From the NCBI GenBank assembly GCA_036435485.1, contig CM071598.1:140224148-140288147 (forward strand): 64,000 nt of DNA, read 5' to 3'. This document shows positions 34,150 through 46,800 of this stretch, piece after piece; positions within the stretch are counted from its first letter, which is position 1, and each line of letters opens with the position of its first letter. The notes beneath the pieces were generated by a model. The model made no database searches. It was not told where the DNA came from and saw only the letters and a program-made list of their open reading frames with translations. Both the position numbers and the translations under genes were made by a program. This DNA comes from Saposhnikovia divaricata. Taxonomy: Eukaryota; Streptophyta; Magnoliopsida; Apiales; Apiaceae.

Positions 34150-36580
34150 TGTGACACCCCCAAATTCGGGGTCAGGAATCTGGGTTGCCACGTTAAACTT
34201 TACAATCCTTTTCAAAACATTTCCTTTATATTTCTTGTTAACATACAATTACTTACATCTTGACCCCTGAACCAATTGACACACACACAGAGGTTATAGT
34301 CTCAGAGAACGCACCCACACAATACTGAATCGTAATAATTTGATAAATCAGAAGTTATTACATTCTCCCAAATATTCCTTCTAGATATACTACAGATTAT
34401 CACTTCTAATTGAAGTATAACAGCAGTCAAACATAAACTTAATCCAAGTGTTATAACAACTTACATAATTTAACTTAAACAAAATGTGCTACAATAACTA
34501 GCCATCTACCAGCTAAATCTTCTACCTCAAGCCGATCATATGGACTAGTAGGTATTGCCGACTTCCTCGCTATTCGTCGATGGTATGGCCACATTGCTAT
34601 CTGTGGGGTTGGAAGATGAAACAACAAGAATGAGTAAATAATGCCCAGCAAGTTCTACCAATAACCATCAACTTATAAAGATAGAATATAAATCAATCAG
34701 AGTAATAGGGAAAAGAACCAAACCTTTACACCTTTTATATCATTTCTCAACCTCAACATCTATTATAAACCTCAACCCTTTGTTATATAAAAATATACGC
34801 AAAGTTTCAATATAACTTATATGGTGAAGTTCAAGATACCTCAATATAACATCATAAATAACCTCGAAACCTTTTCATAATTCCATCATCTAATAACCCT
34901 TAATAGTTCAAGATACTGTTAGATAAACTTTATCTTATAGGTATAAAATAAATCATTTATTAGCAATTAAGTTGAAGTTTAATTTAATCTTAACAATTTC
35001 CCATCTCTCTTTCAAGAATCAACACCATCTTTCAAGCTGTTTCATTATCATTCAATCATAACAGTTAAACTGTTATAAATAACACAATTCATTTATGAAC
35101 ATTTTGAACAATATATCTTTTTCGAGGGACTGGGACTTTCAAGAAACTGGACTATGATTAAACGATGATCAGTCGTTTCAATCATATCCTTCCGAGGGAC
35201 AATTTTACTACTAGTAGATGGACAAGAACACTTTTCGCACTTGACCAGGACAAGAACGCTTTTCATACTTATCCTGATGATGGACAAGATCACTTTTCAA
35301 ACTTGTCATCATCCTTTGGCAACACCTGGGCCAGAAATAAAAAAGAGTGGACCGACTGGATACGGTCACTTAGTCAGAGATACTGCATTTCCAGTATTCT
35401 CAATCCGAGGTACCGACGTTCACGTCGACCCTGAGTCCCATGAATCATTCCACATCTTTACTTTCATTTTTAATTTATTCATAACATTCCATGTCTCATG
35501 ACTCATAATTATCTCTTCATATCTTTTCTATATCAATTACATCCGTCATATCTCTTTATTCTCATTAAAAGATTCTCATTACTCTAGTATTTATCTCAAT
35601 AGTCATCTCATTATTGATTATCTATAGGGAATATTATTAACCCAAGAATACATAATATTAGACCAAAAAGCCTTAACAACTGCTTTAATATAATATTTAT
35701 AAGGTTTAAAAGATTCTTCACTCATGAAAGATCAAAGATAATAATATAAATCATTCTTAATCTGATTTAAAAGTATTTAATAATTATTCATTAATATTTA
35801 TCTAACAATAAGTATTTAAAGAATATCTTTTAAGCCAATATTTGCAATTTAATCCATAAATGAATATTCAAAATAATATTCATTTAATAATATAAATATT
35901 TATAAGTAAAAATTCTTTAAATGAATATTCTTTACAATATTCACTTAATAATCAATATAGTTTCCATAATTAGAATCTCAAATGAGTATTCAAAATAGTA
36001 TTCATTTACGAAATAATACATTTGAATAATGTTTACTCAAATCCCTTTAATCAGAAAACTTTAATGCTTATAAATAAAATTCTTAAGTGAATATTCAACT
36101 TAATATTCACTTAGGATACAAAATAATTGAATAATATTTATTCCATATTCTTCAATCAGAAAATAAACTTCTTAAATGAATATTAAAAATAATATTCATC
36201 TAACATTTTTTTTAAAATGATCGAATATATTTACTTGATGATATTTCATCAGAAAATACTTTGAAAAAAAATAATTAGCGGAAGAATACCGTCTTCCGGA
36301 ATATATATAAAGCTATGATTTACCTGCCCTGTGCTAAGGGCATTTATAAAACCTGGCTTATAACTATTATATAATAACTAGCTTATAAGCCAACATTATT
36401 ACAGCTATATTGCAAGATATCAGTTCAAAACATATCTACATTTATCCTGCAATATATAACATTCATTTGAATCCACTTCACTTAATTACTCTTCCCTAGG
36501 AATTCACAAGTCCTTATACATATTTGACTTAGGGTAGCCTTGCATACCTCAAAATAATTCTCAATTCATAATCATTCTAT

Positions 36581-36631
<51 letters not shown>

Positions 36632-38440
36632 ACAATATCAATGGTTAAGAAACCAACAGTTCAAGGATAGAAGTCTTGCCTTAGCGACGCGAATGCAAAT
36701 GCGAATGCAAATTCAATTGTGACTGCGAGAGTCCTGGGTTATGCCGAGGTGCTATAACATTGGAAACAAAGTAGAGTTAGCAACTAGTGCAAACTTATAC
36801 CACTTAAAGTATCACATATAATTCAATGTGTAATCGCTATACACAATGTCCATTTCCACTGGTTGATGCCACACATATCTTACATGACATATAAGTATGT
36901 TATTTATACTCACATGGCATCCTAAGACTTAGCAAAATTCAAGTTTTAGGAGTTCGCCGTTTCTTAACGGTTCTTGCCGTTTTACTTAAGATTCTCGCTT
37001 GAACCCCTATACTCTATCATTTTTAGTAAATTGAAAAATCGAGATTTTAATCCGAAACCAACTCGAGGGTCTTGTACTACATTCATAATACGGCTCCTCA
37101 AATTTTTATAATTTAATTCAAGGTATAGATAGGGTAATCATAGCCTCAAAGTTGGGGGTTTAGCGTTTTAAATCGTTTCGAGAACCGTTTACTAAAACGG
37201 CTCTAATTCGCTAACCGTAATTCGAATCGATGCGATTCTTGCGTCCATGCAAACTAGAAACAAAGATCTACAAGCTCAGGGGATCAAAATTCCAAAATAT
37301 ATGCAGTTAAAAATTGGGTCTGGGCCGGGGATTTGTTTTTAGATTTCTAAGGCTTTAAACACCTTATCAACACCAACCAAAACCCAAGCAACACTCATTC
37401 ATCATCTACACACCCTAAACAAGCTTACACCAGTGGATACAAGGTAGGAGAAACCTTGAACAAGCATCAAATCTATTACCCATAAGCTTAAACATGTTAC
37501 CCATTACTTTAACAACCAAAACAAACCATAATTTCAAGTAATCAAGCACTAAACTCACATTCAAGCTATAACCCATCAAGAACATCAAACTCCAGTTGAT
37601 AAACATGCTTATAACTCAAAAATAAGTTGGATAATAGAGGGTTTAGTTACCTAGGAGTGATGTGCGATGCGAGAGCTTCGATTAGAGTGTAAGAACGCAA
37701 GAAACGGACAAGGCTAGCTCAAGTTACAACTCTTTCTTCTTCCTCCATCTTCAAGCTTCGTTTTTTTCATCTAAAATGGAGGAGTGAGGCAGCTCCTTTG
37801 CTTGATAAAAGCTAGGGTTTACTTTATGTTTTAATTTATACTAATGGTTTTGGTCAAAGTGCAAGTTGGTCACTCGAGTTTGCTAACTTTATAAAGCTTC
37901 TTCCACAAGCTTTTCTTTATCGTTTCTCCTTCAATCTACTCTTCCTTTCAAATTACAATTTATAATCCTTGGATGTAATTTCTAATTGTGCACTCAGTCA
38001 CCATTTATCATCCCGAATAATCCTCTGAAATTTCAAGTCGTTTGGAATCCGAAAATTTTTACTATTCATCTTGGATTGTTATTAATCACTTAAATCAATA
38101 TTTCTCAACACTTATTCTTTCCTCAAATCTAATGAATCCCACTTACCTTTATATGTTTCCTAGAGTAAGAATATACCTTCGAAATATTTTTCTGGAATAA
38201 ATAATTCCTCTATCTCAATTTCTGGTCCGATACGATCCGTTTAGGGGAAAATAAAATTCCCGAATTTCGGAAATCTGACGACGTTTGCATACACTGATTT
38301 AATGTGTACATAACTAATATTGATTTAGAATTCCTCCATTCCTTCCATAACATAGGTGGCACGATATATATTTTCTTATTTAGCGAGAGATACTATTCAT
38401 TGGAAATTTTCAAATTAGTACCAAATTTGGGGTTATTACA
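34150..38440 (-). mobile_element. Family-A solo LTR, copy A4 (4,291 bp), inside the captured CPL1 exon
   Basis: The plus-strand ends are TGTGACACCCCC and GGGGTTATTACA. A perfect 5-bp duplication ttaga lies at 34145-34149 and 38441-38445. Internally it is the most diverged family-A copy, but it keeps the hairpin array (35820-36250) and the cgaacccc and gaatatt blocks in the same order as A3. It contains a (TA)n run at 36585-36629. No pol is inside, so it is a solo LTR. Confidence 0.93.
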
Positions 38441-38613
38441 TTAGATATGCTATGAAAAACAACAAGTGGTGTCCATCTTTTACTTTGATTTGATAAATGA
38501 CTAATCTTTATCTCCTCCAAAATGACATCGTTCTGTCCCACATACACAGCATCTACTTCTCCAATAAGTTTATTTCCTTGATACACAACAACTGGTGATG
38601 ATGAATTATACAT
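38441..38613 (-). pseudogene. CPL1-like exon 1, start-proximal piece
   Basis: An ATG at 38613 opens MYNSSSPVVVYQGNKLIGEV, then EEIKISHLSNQSKRWTPL and VFHSIS. This follows the N-terminus of plant RNA polymerase II CTD phosphatase-like 1: MY start, VxVxxGxxxLGE, IRISHFSQxSERCPPLAxL. The Cys of the last block is replaced by Thr here. The DxDxT phosphatase domain and later exons are absent. It was probably carried here by the TIR element. Confidence 0.75.
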
Positions 38614-38738
38614 GATTGATGATGAATCTATAGATATTCAGACACCTTTTTTCTTGATTTGTAAGTATATGTTTGTTTTCAGTCTTGAATCAAAGTCAAA
38701 ATCACATAAAAATTCAATCTTGCCTTTAACTTTGTGTA

Positions 38739-38786
<48 letters not shown>

Positions 38787-38789
<3 letters not shown>

Positions 38790-39262
38790 ACCCCTTCTAC
38801 AGCCACAGTTGGATATAATCTAATATCCAACCAACCCATCTCTGACCATCCAGTAAACTAATGCACGGCTAGAATTTGAAAAGCTTACGCTATATTATAT
38901 AGCGTATTACGCTATATTATATAGCGTATTACGCTATATAATATAGCGTAAGTTTATACCCAAATCCCTCCGTTTCTAATTTGATTTTTTCCGTCAATTG
39001 GTGAGATATTTTTGAAATCCGACTTCACTGTATTTTTCTATATCTCACAACGATCATTTTGCATACCATATTTGATATATTTCGACACAATTTAAATGGG
39101 GGTTTTGAAAACTTTAACTTACGCTCTATTATATAGCGTATACGCTATATATAATAGAGCGTAAGTCCCCTCATCCTAACCGTTGATTGGAAGTTTTAAT
39201 GGTATAAGATGGGTTGGTTGGATAGTACAAAATATCCAACTGTGGTTGGTGACCCATTTCCA
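38787..39262. mobile_element. MITE inserted in a (TA)n run, with large palindromes
   Basis: It is flanked on both sides by ta repeats (38742-38786 and 39262 onward). The ends share the inverted block ccacagttggata. Inside are three linked 22-bp palindromic units at 38884-38952, and a near-perfect 48-bp palindrome at 39118-39165 built on ttacgctctattatatagcg. No coding capacity is present. It lies inside the Pack element. Confidence 0.75.
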
Positions 39263-39437
39263 TATATATATACACACACAGTTATGTATATGAGATATGT
39301 GATTTTCTTGAATTAACAACTAAGATTAGGCTTTGGTGAGAAACCCTTTTTAGATCTTATGAAAAAAAGGTGATTTAAGAATTAGTTATAATATATATGT
39401 GTCTATATGTATGTATATGTGTATGTAAAAATTTGGG

Positions 39438-39608
39438 GAGGAAAATACAATTCTACCCCTGTGAAATTAACGGAGTGCCAGACTGACTGACGGCAGTACA
39501 CAACGTGTAAGTAAATTGTGAGTTCAATATTACATATACTCGGTTTAGAGTTCGGTATTGCAAGTGGTGTCTAGGTCAAACTTAAGATACATAAAGTGCA
39601 CTTTACTC
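39438..39608 (-). repeat. Right terminal inverted repeat of the Pack element
   Basis: It is the inverted partner of 33519-33690 and ends aaagtgcactttactc before a nine-base T run. Confidence 0.88.
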
Positions 39609-40629
39609 TTTTTTTTTCTTTTAAACAATCTGCTGAACATCTTAAAGAAAATGAATGTGTGTAATTTTTTTAATTTTTTGTCCAAAAATATATTCAAAAA
39701 ACTTTTTATACACTTTTTATCCAAACGTATTTCGTCCTTAATTTAATCACCTATTTTGTCATTTTCTGAATCTTCAACTTTCATGAGCTAAAGATACATG
39801 ATATAAATATTATTAGTACACTCTCATCAAATTTGTTAACTGCAAGATTAATTAATTTTAAATTATCTACCTTCATTAGATATATGATTTGATATTTCCG
39901 CCGCAATGCAAAACAAGTCACATATATAAGAACAAATTTAATAATAATACTAAAAAAGATGCTATATTTATAATATAGCATTCATGAAAAATAATATACT
40001 TCAAGAAGTACTAAATATGATATAAAATATTTCCTTCATTTTTTTATTTATCGTTTGTGTTTTTTGCATCCATATTTAAGAATTAAGTATATTGATTGCA
40101 TAGTTAAAATTATTGTTTTTAATTTTTTTGTAAATCAAAATTTTAGTTATTTATTTTTATTTATAAAAGGAAAATTTTAAAAATTATCATTTTAACAATG
40201 CGATCAAAGAATTTAGAAATGTGTGTACAAAAATTAAACGTCAAATTTAAAAAAATAGAAAGAATACTTTGTAATATAAAATAAATTATAGATGTTATTA
40301 TAATTGCTTAGCTAGCAAAATGCTATACTTTATGTTGGAAGATGATGAGAAATAAATAATTAGAGTAAAATTGACAAATATCACTGTACTTTTACATATT
40401 AAATAATTTAAATATATTTTTATTTAAATATATTTAATATTATTTTAAAATTATATTTTGGAATACAAACTCTATTTATAACATCAAATAAAACAATTAC
40501 AGGCTAAACGTATTTTAGCACCGAACTTACCCTAGCAAAAGAGAAATTTGCATCAAACTTGAAAATTTGACAACGATACAATTGGAAAAGTTGAACAAAG
40601 AATCTAGGATCAGGCAACAAAATTTGTAT
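39609..40629. other. AT-rich intergenic DNA, 3' side of the hydrolase gene
   Basis: No gene or repeat is recognisable. The right end should contain the 3' untranslated region and polyadenylation signals of the minus-strand hydrolase gene, whose stop is at 40630. Confidence 0.6.
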
Positions 40630-40744
40630 CTATAATCCACATAAATAATTCTTGAGAATGTTATTGAATTCTTGTGGATGCTCTAGCTGCGGGACGTGTG
40701 CTGCATTCTTTATCACTTCCAACTTCACATTTCCACCCAATATC
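40630..40744 (-). CDS. Hydrolase exon 4 (stop, catalytic His)
   Basis: It follows acceptor gatgcag and completes a split Glu codon. It encodes ILGGNVKLEVIKNAAHVPQL and ends CGL with TAG at 40630-40632. The catalytic His282 is here. The acceptor is only 48 bp from the chromovirus LTR. Confidence 0.87.
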
Positions 40745-40822
40745 CTGCATCCATTTATATTTCATAAATAAATGGAATATAATGTTTCATAGTGTAATAT
40801 ACGTGATTTTAATAATAATAAT

Positions 40823-40861
<39 letters not shown>

Positions 40862-43800
40862 AATAATAATATGATTAGTAATCGATTTTAGTTTACTACT
40901 TAGGAAAAGAATAGGAATAATTTTTCGGTATTTAACCCTAACAGAAGTCATACAATCTTAATTATATATAAACACATCGTGTTTCTTATATCCCTCATAA
41001 AACAAAAAGGCGAGAGCAGCGTGCATTAGCAAATTGGAGAAGCAGTAGAGAGGGTATTGAGAGACCTAGTGCTAGGACACCATTTACAAGTAAGCTATCA
41101 ATCTCTTTTCGCTATATTAATTTATTAATTACTCGAAGTCACAGGAGACCATGTTTATGTGAAATGTTAATATATTTATGTCTTTATCTAGAAACTGATG
41201 TGATTGATTTATGTTAGTATATCTATTAAGTTTTGGTGGTACACATTCATGTACTACTATTTCAATTGATTTGTTTATTATGAATTCACATAAAAGCAAA
41301 TATATATGCCTCTGTTTTGTTATATTAATATTTTATTTACTTTAACAGGGGTTCATGTGCGTGTGTTTAAAGTTTGGAGTCAAAACAGTTTTGTAATGCT
41401 ATGATCAAGACATTTAATATCATTATTTTATGTAGTGCATTTCATATTTTGTTACAATTTTATTTATTTAGTTTATTGAAGTTGCACATCTACTGCATTA
41501 GCTTTCTAATATATTTTTATTAGTGCCAAGTTTAATTTTAATATAGTTTCACTATATGTTATATTAATTTATATGTTAGTTTGATTATTAAGTTCTTGGC
41601 CACATGTATTCATATTATCTTGTTTTAATTTTATATTTGATTTTTAATTGTTAAATACAAGATATTACAATCCATGTTAGTACAGTTTTCGTGTATCATT
41701 ATTTACGTTAGTATTATAATGACATAGATGGCCATGTATGTTAGTCATCATGTGGTGTGAGTGGATAAAATCAGGAGCTACTAGCCTACTAGTATTCAAT
41801 TTTAGTGTTTTTAGTGTTTTAGTTACTAGGATCTGTGTATCACTACCGACTGAGGCTTGTTGATCAAGTATAATGTGTTAAATAAATCGAATAATATAAA
41901 AAGGAATGTATGTTAATAATAAATTATTTATTTTGTATTTAGATCGCGGGACGAGAGTTTAGAGGATCGTTCATGGATTTCATTAGTATTTAGTTGCTAT
42001 TTTCGAGGTACGGATTCTATTCTATTTTATTCAGCACTAGTCCTCTTAAGAATATTTAAATTAAGTTCATTTTGATCTCATATCTTTCATTTGGTTTTAA
42101 ATCATTTTGATTCTGAAAATTTATTTTGACCTTGAAAAATATTTTTTTTGAATCTGTTTCAAATTATTTAAATATCTGTTTCTGCGATTCTTCTAATAAT
42201 GCGTACATTTTATATCTGCTGGAAGTATGAAAATATGTTGTTCATGTGATTTTAAAAGTTTTGCGAAATATTTTATTTGAACCCTTAGCGATATAGGGTA
42301 TACCGAGTTAACCAGCTGTAGGGGTACTACAGCCATGTCATTGCGGCACCAGTGACATGACACTTTCGTGGCAGTGTGATTGGTCACGGCGTATTCTTTT
42401 GATAGCTCAGGTGGCGAGCTTTTGCGCATTTTGATATTTGTTTCAGGATACGTGGGTGCACCTAGAGATTTGATTTGATTTATGATTTGATTTGGCGGTG
42501 ACGTTGTATATGCCGTACACGTTATCCGATTTGTTGCACACATTAGGTACCCTATGATGTGTGTATCTGTATCTGTTCTGTTCTGATCTCGGTATGAAAT
42601 ATCCTAACCCCTCGTTGCTTCAGCCATGTATATTTTAAAATAAATGTTTAATTATAACTGTCAAATATACTTATCTATTTTTCTGTTTTTATAAACTGTA
42701 TTCCAAATCTGTACTGGGCGGTTGGCTCATGTCGTATTCTTTTTCTGGCAGGTGCTTAGGGGGATCTGGGACTATGTGATGGAGTGCTACCCATTATTTC
42801 GTTGCTTAGGATATATGGACTTCTAGAATTATTTAGACTGGATTATTTATTTACAGATTTTGGTTTTTCGTATTTATTGGTTTTCTTTGTAATTCTGGAG
42901 GTTAATACTATTCGAAGATTATTAGATTGTTTAATCGTTAGTTAGATATTATTTTAGTGCTCTGTTTGTAGGTTTATGGATTTTAAGTAATATCTCCTCC
43001 CAATTTAGGAAGGGGGTGTTACAAAGATGGCATCAGAGCTTAGGTTCTTTCTTGTAGAAAACCTATTTAGGTTGACCTGTGAGTTTGGGTAGACGTTAGG
43101 ATGGGTATTCTGTTTCAAATTCATATCATCTTGCTTTACTCTTTCGACATCTATTTTTAATTGCTTCTGATTATCTATTCTTGTGATCTTCATTCGTCTG
43201 CTAATCTTATATTGTAGATGCCTCCTAAGAAAAATCAAAATCAAACTACCCTGAATGTTAGCCCGGCTCAGCTAGCTAATATGTTAGGACAAGCAGTGGC
43301 GAACGGTATACAACAAGCTATGACAAATATGAATAATCAGAATAATCAGAATGGTCAAGGCAATCAGAATGGCCAAGGCAATCAGAATGGTGAGGGAAAT
43401 CAGAATGGTCAGGGAAATCAGGATGGCCAGGGTAATCATTTGGAGCCATTTGCATGGTTGGAGAGGTTTTCTAAGCAGAAACCAGATTCTTTTCATTCAG
43501 CGCCGACTCCTATTGATGCTGAAAATTGGATTGTTCATCTTGAGAAGATTTTTGATGCCTTGGGTTAGCTGTGTACAAGTTGGAGGGGGATGCTCAGAGG
43601 TGGTGGAGAGGAGTGAAAGCTACTAGAGGAGAGGAATTTACAGAGACATTAGTATGGCAGGGATTCAAGGAGGTGTTCTATGAGCAATACTTTTCTAATG
43701 CAGACAGAGAGGGTTACTTGAGGGAGTTTCATTCGATCACGCGGAATTTTGATGAGAGCATTACTGACTATATGGCGAGGTTTATCAGGTTGGCTGGATT

Positions 43801-46800
43801 TGCTGGGACAGTTGCAGGGACTGCTGCACAGCAGGCTGAGAAATTTAAATGGGGGTTGAGGCCTAATCTGAGGGGTGGTATCATTTCACTGAGGTTTCCT
43901 AATGTGGATGAGGTGGCAGATGCAGCTAAGGATATTGAGAAGGAGCGCACTGAGTATAGAGCTTACAGGTTCTAGAATGATCGCAAGCGGAATAGAGATG
44001 ATCAGAGTTTTGTACAGGGTAAGCAGTGGAATGGAGGTCAGGGTACTCAGCAGGGACAGTGGCGTGGAAGATATCAGAATGTGAGGACTCAGTCAGCTTA
44101 TGGTCAGAATCAGTATGGTGGTCAGAAACAGAATCAGAATCAGAATAGCGATTTCAGCAGCAGCAGCCTAGGTAGTGGCAGGGTCGTCAACAGGGACAAA
44201 GTCGTTATTCAGTTTATGGGGGCAACCCCAATATGATTCCAGTGGCTTCTTGTGCTACCTGTGGTGGACATCATCCAGGGAGAGCTTGCTATAAACAGAC
44301 CGGGGCTTGTTTCTTGTGTGGTAGCATGTCACATAGGGCAAAGGATTGTGTAGCATCACGTAACACTGGTGGAGGAGCAGGTGGTAGTGGTAGTGGCAGT
44401 CAGCAGAATACTTCAGGCAAAGTGTTTGCATTGACTGCTAATCAGGCAGCAGCTAATTCAGGTACCGTCTCAGGAACACTTCTTGTTGGTAGACGTGATG
44501 CTTATGTGTTATTTGATACTGGTTCGACTCATTCTGTAGTGTCTTTATCGTTTGTTCGTCATCTTGGTGTTGTACCTTCATTACTATATCCTCATGTGTC
44601 TATTGCTACCCCGATGGAGAATTCTGTTATTATTTCTGATGTGTACCGAGAGTGTCCGATAGCTGTTGGGGAGAGAAATTGTAAGGTTAACTTGCTTTCG
44701 ATGGAGATGCATGACTTTAACATTATTCTGGGTATGGATTGGTTGAGTGAACATCGAGATAAATTGACTGTCAGGGGAAGAGGGTGATCTTTGGAGATGT
44801 AGATAAATCAGAATTTGTATACCAGGGTTCTCAACCGAAAGGAGAGGTTAAAATGATTTCAGCTCTAAAGGCGAGTAAACTTTTGTCTAAGGGTTGTGAT
44901 GGCTATCTTGCTTTCGTGAAGGATACTTCTAAGGATGAGCCTCGCATCGAGGATTATCCAATTGTTAATGAATTTGCAGATGTGTTTCCCGATGAACTAC
45001 CAGGTTTGCCACCACAGAGAGAAGTGGAGTTTACTATTGAACTTGTTCCAGGGGCAGAGCCTATTTCTAAGGCGCCATACAGAATGGCACCGCTAGAGTT
45101 GCAGGAATTGAAAGTGCAGTTCCAAGAGATGTTGGATAGAGGATTTATCAGGCCAAGTGTATCTCCATGGGGTGCTCTGGCGTTGTTTGTGAAGAAGAAG
45201 GATGGTTCTATGAGATTGTGCATCGACTACAGGGAGTTGAATAAGGTGACTATCAGAAACAGGTATCCTTTGCCACGCATTGATGACCTGTTTGATCAGT
45301 TGCAAGGGACGATATTCTTTTCGAAGATAGATTTGAGATCAGGTTACCACCAGTTACGAGTAAGAGAGGAAGATATTCCGAAGACTGCATTTCGTACTCG
45401 TTATGGTCATTATGAGTTTCTTGTGATGTCCTTTGGCTTGACGAATGCACCAGCGGTGTTTATGGATTTGATGAATCGGGTCTTTCATGATTACTTGGAT
45501 AAGTTTGTTGTGGTCTTCATTGATGATATCTTGATTTACTCGAGGAGCAGGGAGGAGCATGAGGAACATTTACGTATTGTGCTTGAGATCTTGAGGGAGA
45601 AGAAGTTATTTGTAAAATTTTCAAAATGTGAGTTCTGGTTGGAGCAGGTGGCATTTTTGGGGCATATTGTGTCTTCTAGAGGGATTGAGTTGGATCCTGC
45701 GAAAGTCGAGGCTATCACTAATTGGCCGAGACCTAGCACTGTGACAGAGGTGAGGAGCTTCTTGGGTTTGGCAAGTTACTATAGGCGTTTTGTGGAAGGT
45801 TTCTCGTCCATAGATTTACCATTGACTCAACTGATGAGGAAGGGTGTTAAGTTCGAATGGAATGATGATTGTAAGCAGAGTTTCCAAGAGTTAAAGAAGA
45901 GGTTGGTGTCAGCTCCTATTCTCGTATTGCCATCAGGGAGTGGAGGATTTCAGGTTTATAGTGATGCTTCTAAGAGAGGATTGGGGTTTGTTCTTATGCA
46001 GCATGGGAAGGTGATTTCGTACGCTTCTAGGCAGCTTAAACCTTATGAGGTAAATTATCCTACTCATGACTTGGAGTTAGCAGCAGTGGTCTTTGCTTTG
46101 AAGATTTGGAGGCATTATCTCTATGGAGAGACTTGTGATATCTTCACCGATCATAAGAGTCTTAAGTACATCTTTACTCAGAAGGAGCTTAACATAAGGC
46201 AGCGAAGATGGCTTGAACTTCTTAAGGATTATGATGCTAATATTCAGTACCATCCAGGGAAGGCGAATGTTGTGGCAGACGCTCTTAGTAGGAAGAACTT
46301 GGGGAGTGTTGCATCTCTCATTACTCAGCCGCATCTTATTTCAGACATGGAGCGCTTTGGCATTGAGCTGTATGTTAGAGGATCAGATGGTAGCATTGCG
46401 AGTTTGAGAGTGGAACCAAATCTGGTTTCAAGGGTTAAGGAAGCTCAGAAGAATGATACATGATTGGGAGGTATTAGATCAGAGGTGGCAGAAGGTAAGC
46501 AAAATTATTTTCGTGTTGATGATGAGGGTGTGATATGGTTTGGTAGTAAATTGTGTGTGCCCGCGGATGTGGCAATTTGTGAAGAGATTTTGACTGAGGC
46601 TCATAGTTCTTCATTCTCTATTCATCCAAGTTCCACCAAGATGTATAGAGATTTGAAAAAGCACTTTTGGTGGAGTGGAATGAAGGGAGACATAGCAGAG
46701 TTTATAGGAAAATGTCTTATATGTCAACAGGTGAAGATAGATCATCAGAGGCCTAGTGGATTGTTGCAGCAGTTGGATATTCCAGTTTGGAAGTGGGAGA

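Larger units (their letters stand above)
33519..39608. mobile_element. Pack-type TIR transposon (Mutator-like) carrying a CPL1 exon
   Basis: Terminal inverted repeats of about 171 bp (33519-33690 and 39438-39608) begin GAGTAAAGTGCACTTT and are clearly related along their length. Both ends are flanked by runs of T (33512-33518 and 39609-39617). These could be a 7-9 bp target duplication but are too simple to prove it. Between the repeats is an exon of a CPL1-like gene. There is no transposase. Without the nested solo LTR A4 and its duplicated 5 bp, the element is about 1.8 kb. Long TIRs plus a gene fragment fit a Pack-MULE; another TIR superfamily is possible. Confidence 0.75.

Noticed and set aside
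42193..42543. 116-residue minus-strand frame, repeated at 49298-49648
   Set aside because: It lies in the two LTRs of one chromovirus, so similarity only reflects LTR duplication. No motif is recognised, and the two copies differ at scattered codons without sign of constraint.
45354..45569. Minus-strand frames opposite chromovirus RT, and similar antisense frames elsewhere in pol genes
   Set aside because: They mirror the sense-strand RT blocks and have no family match.
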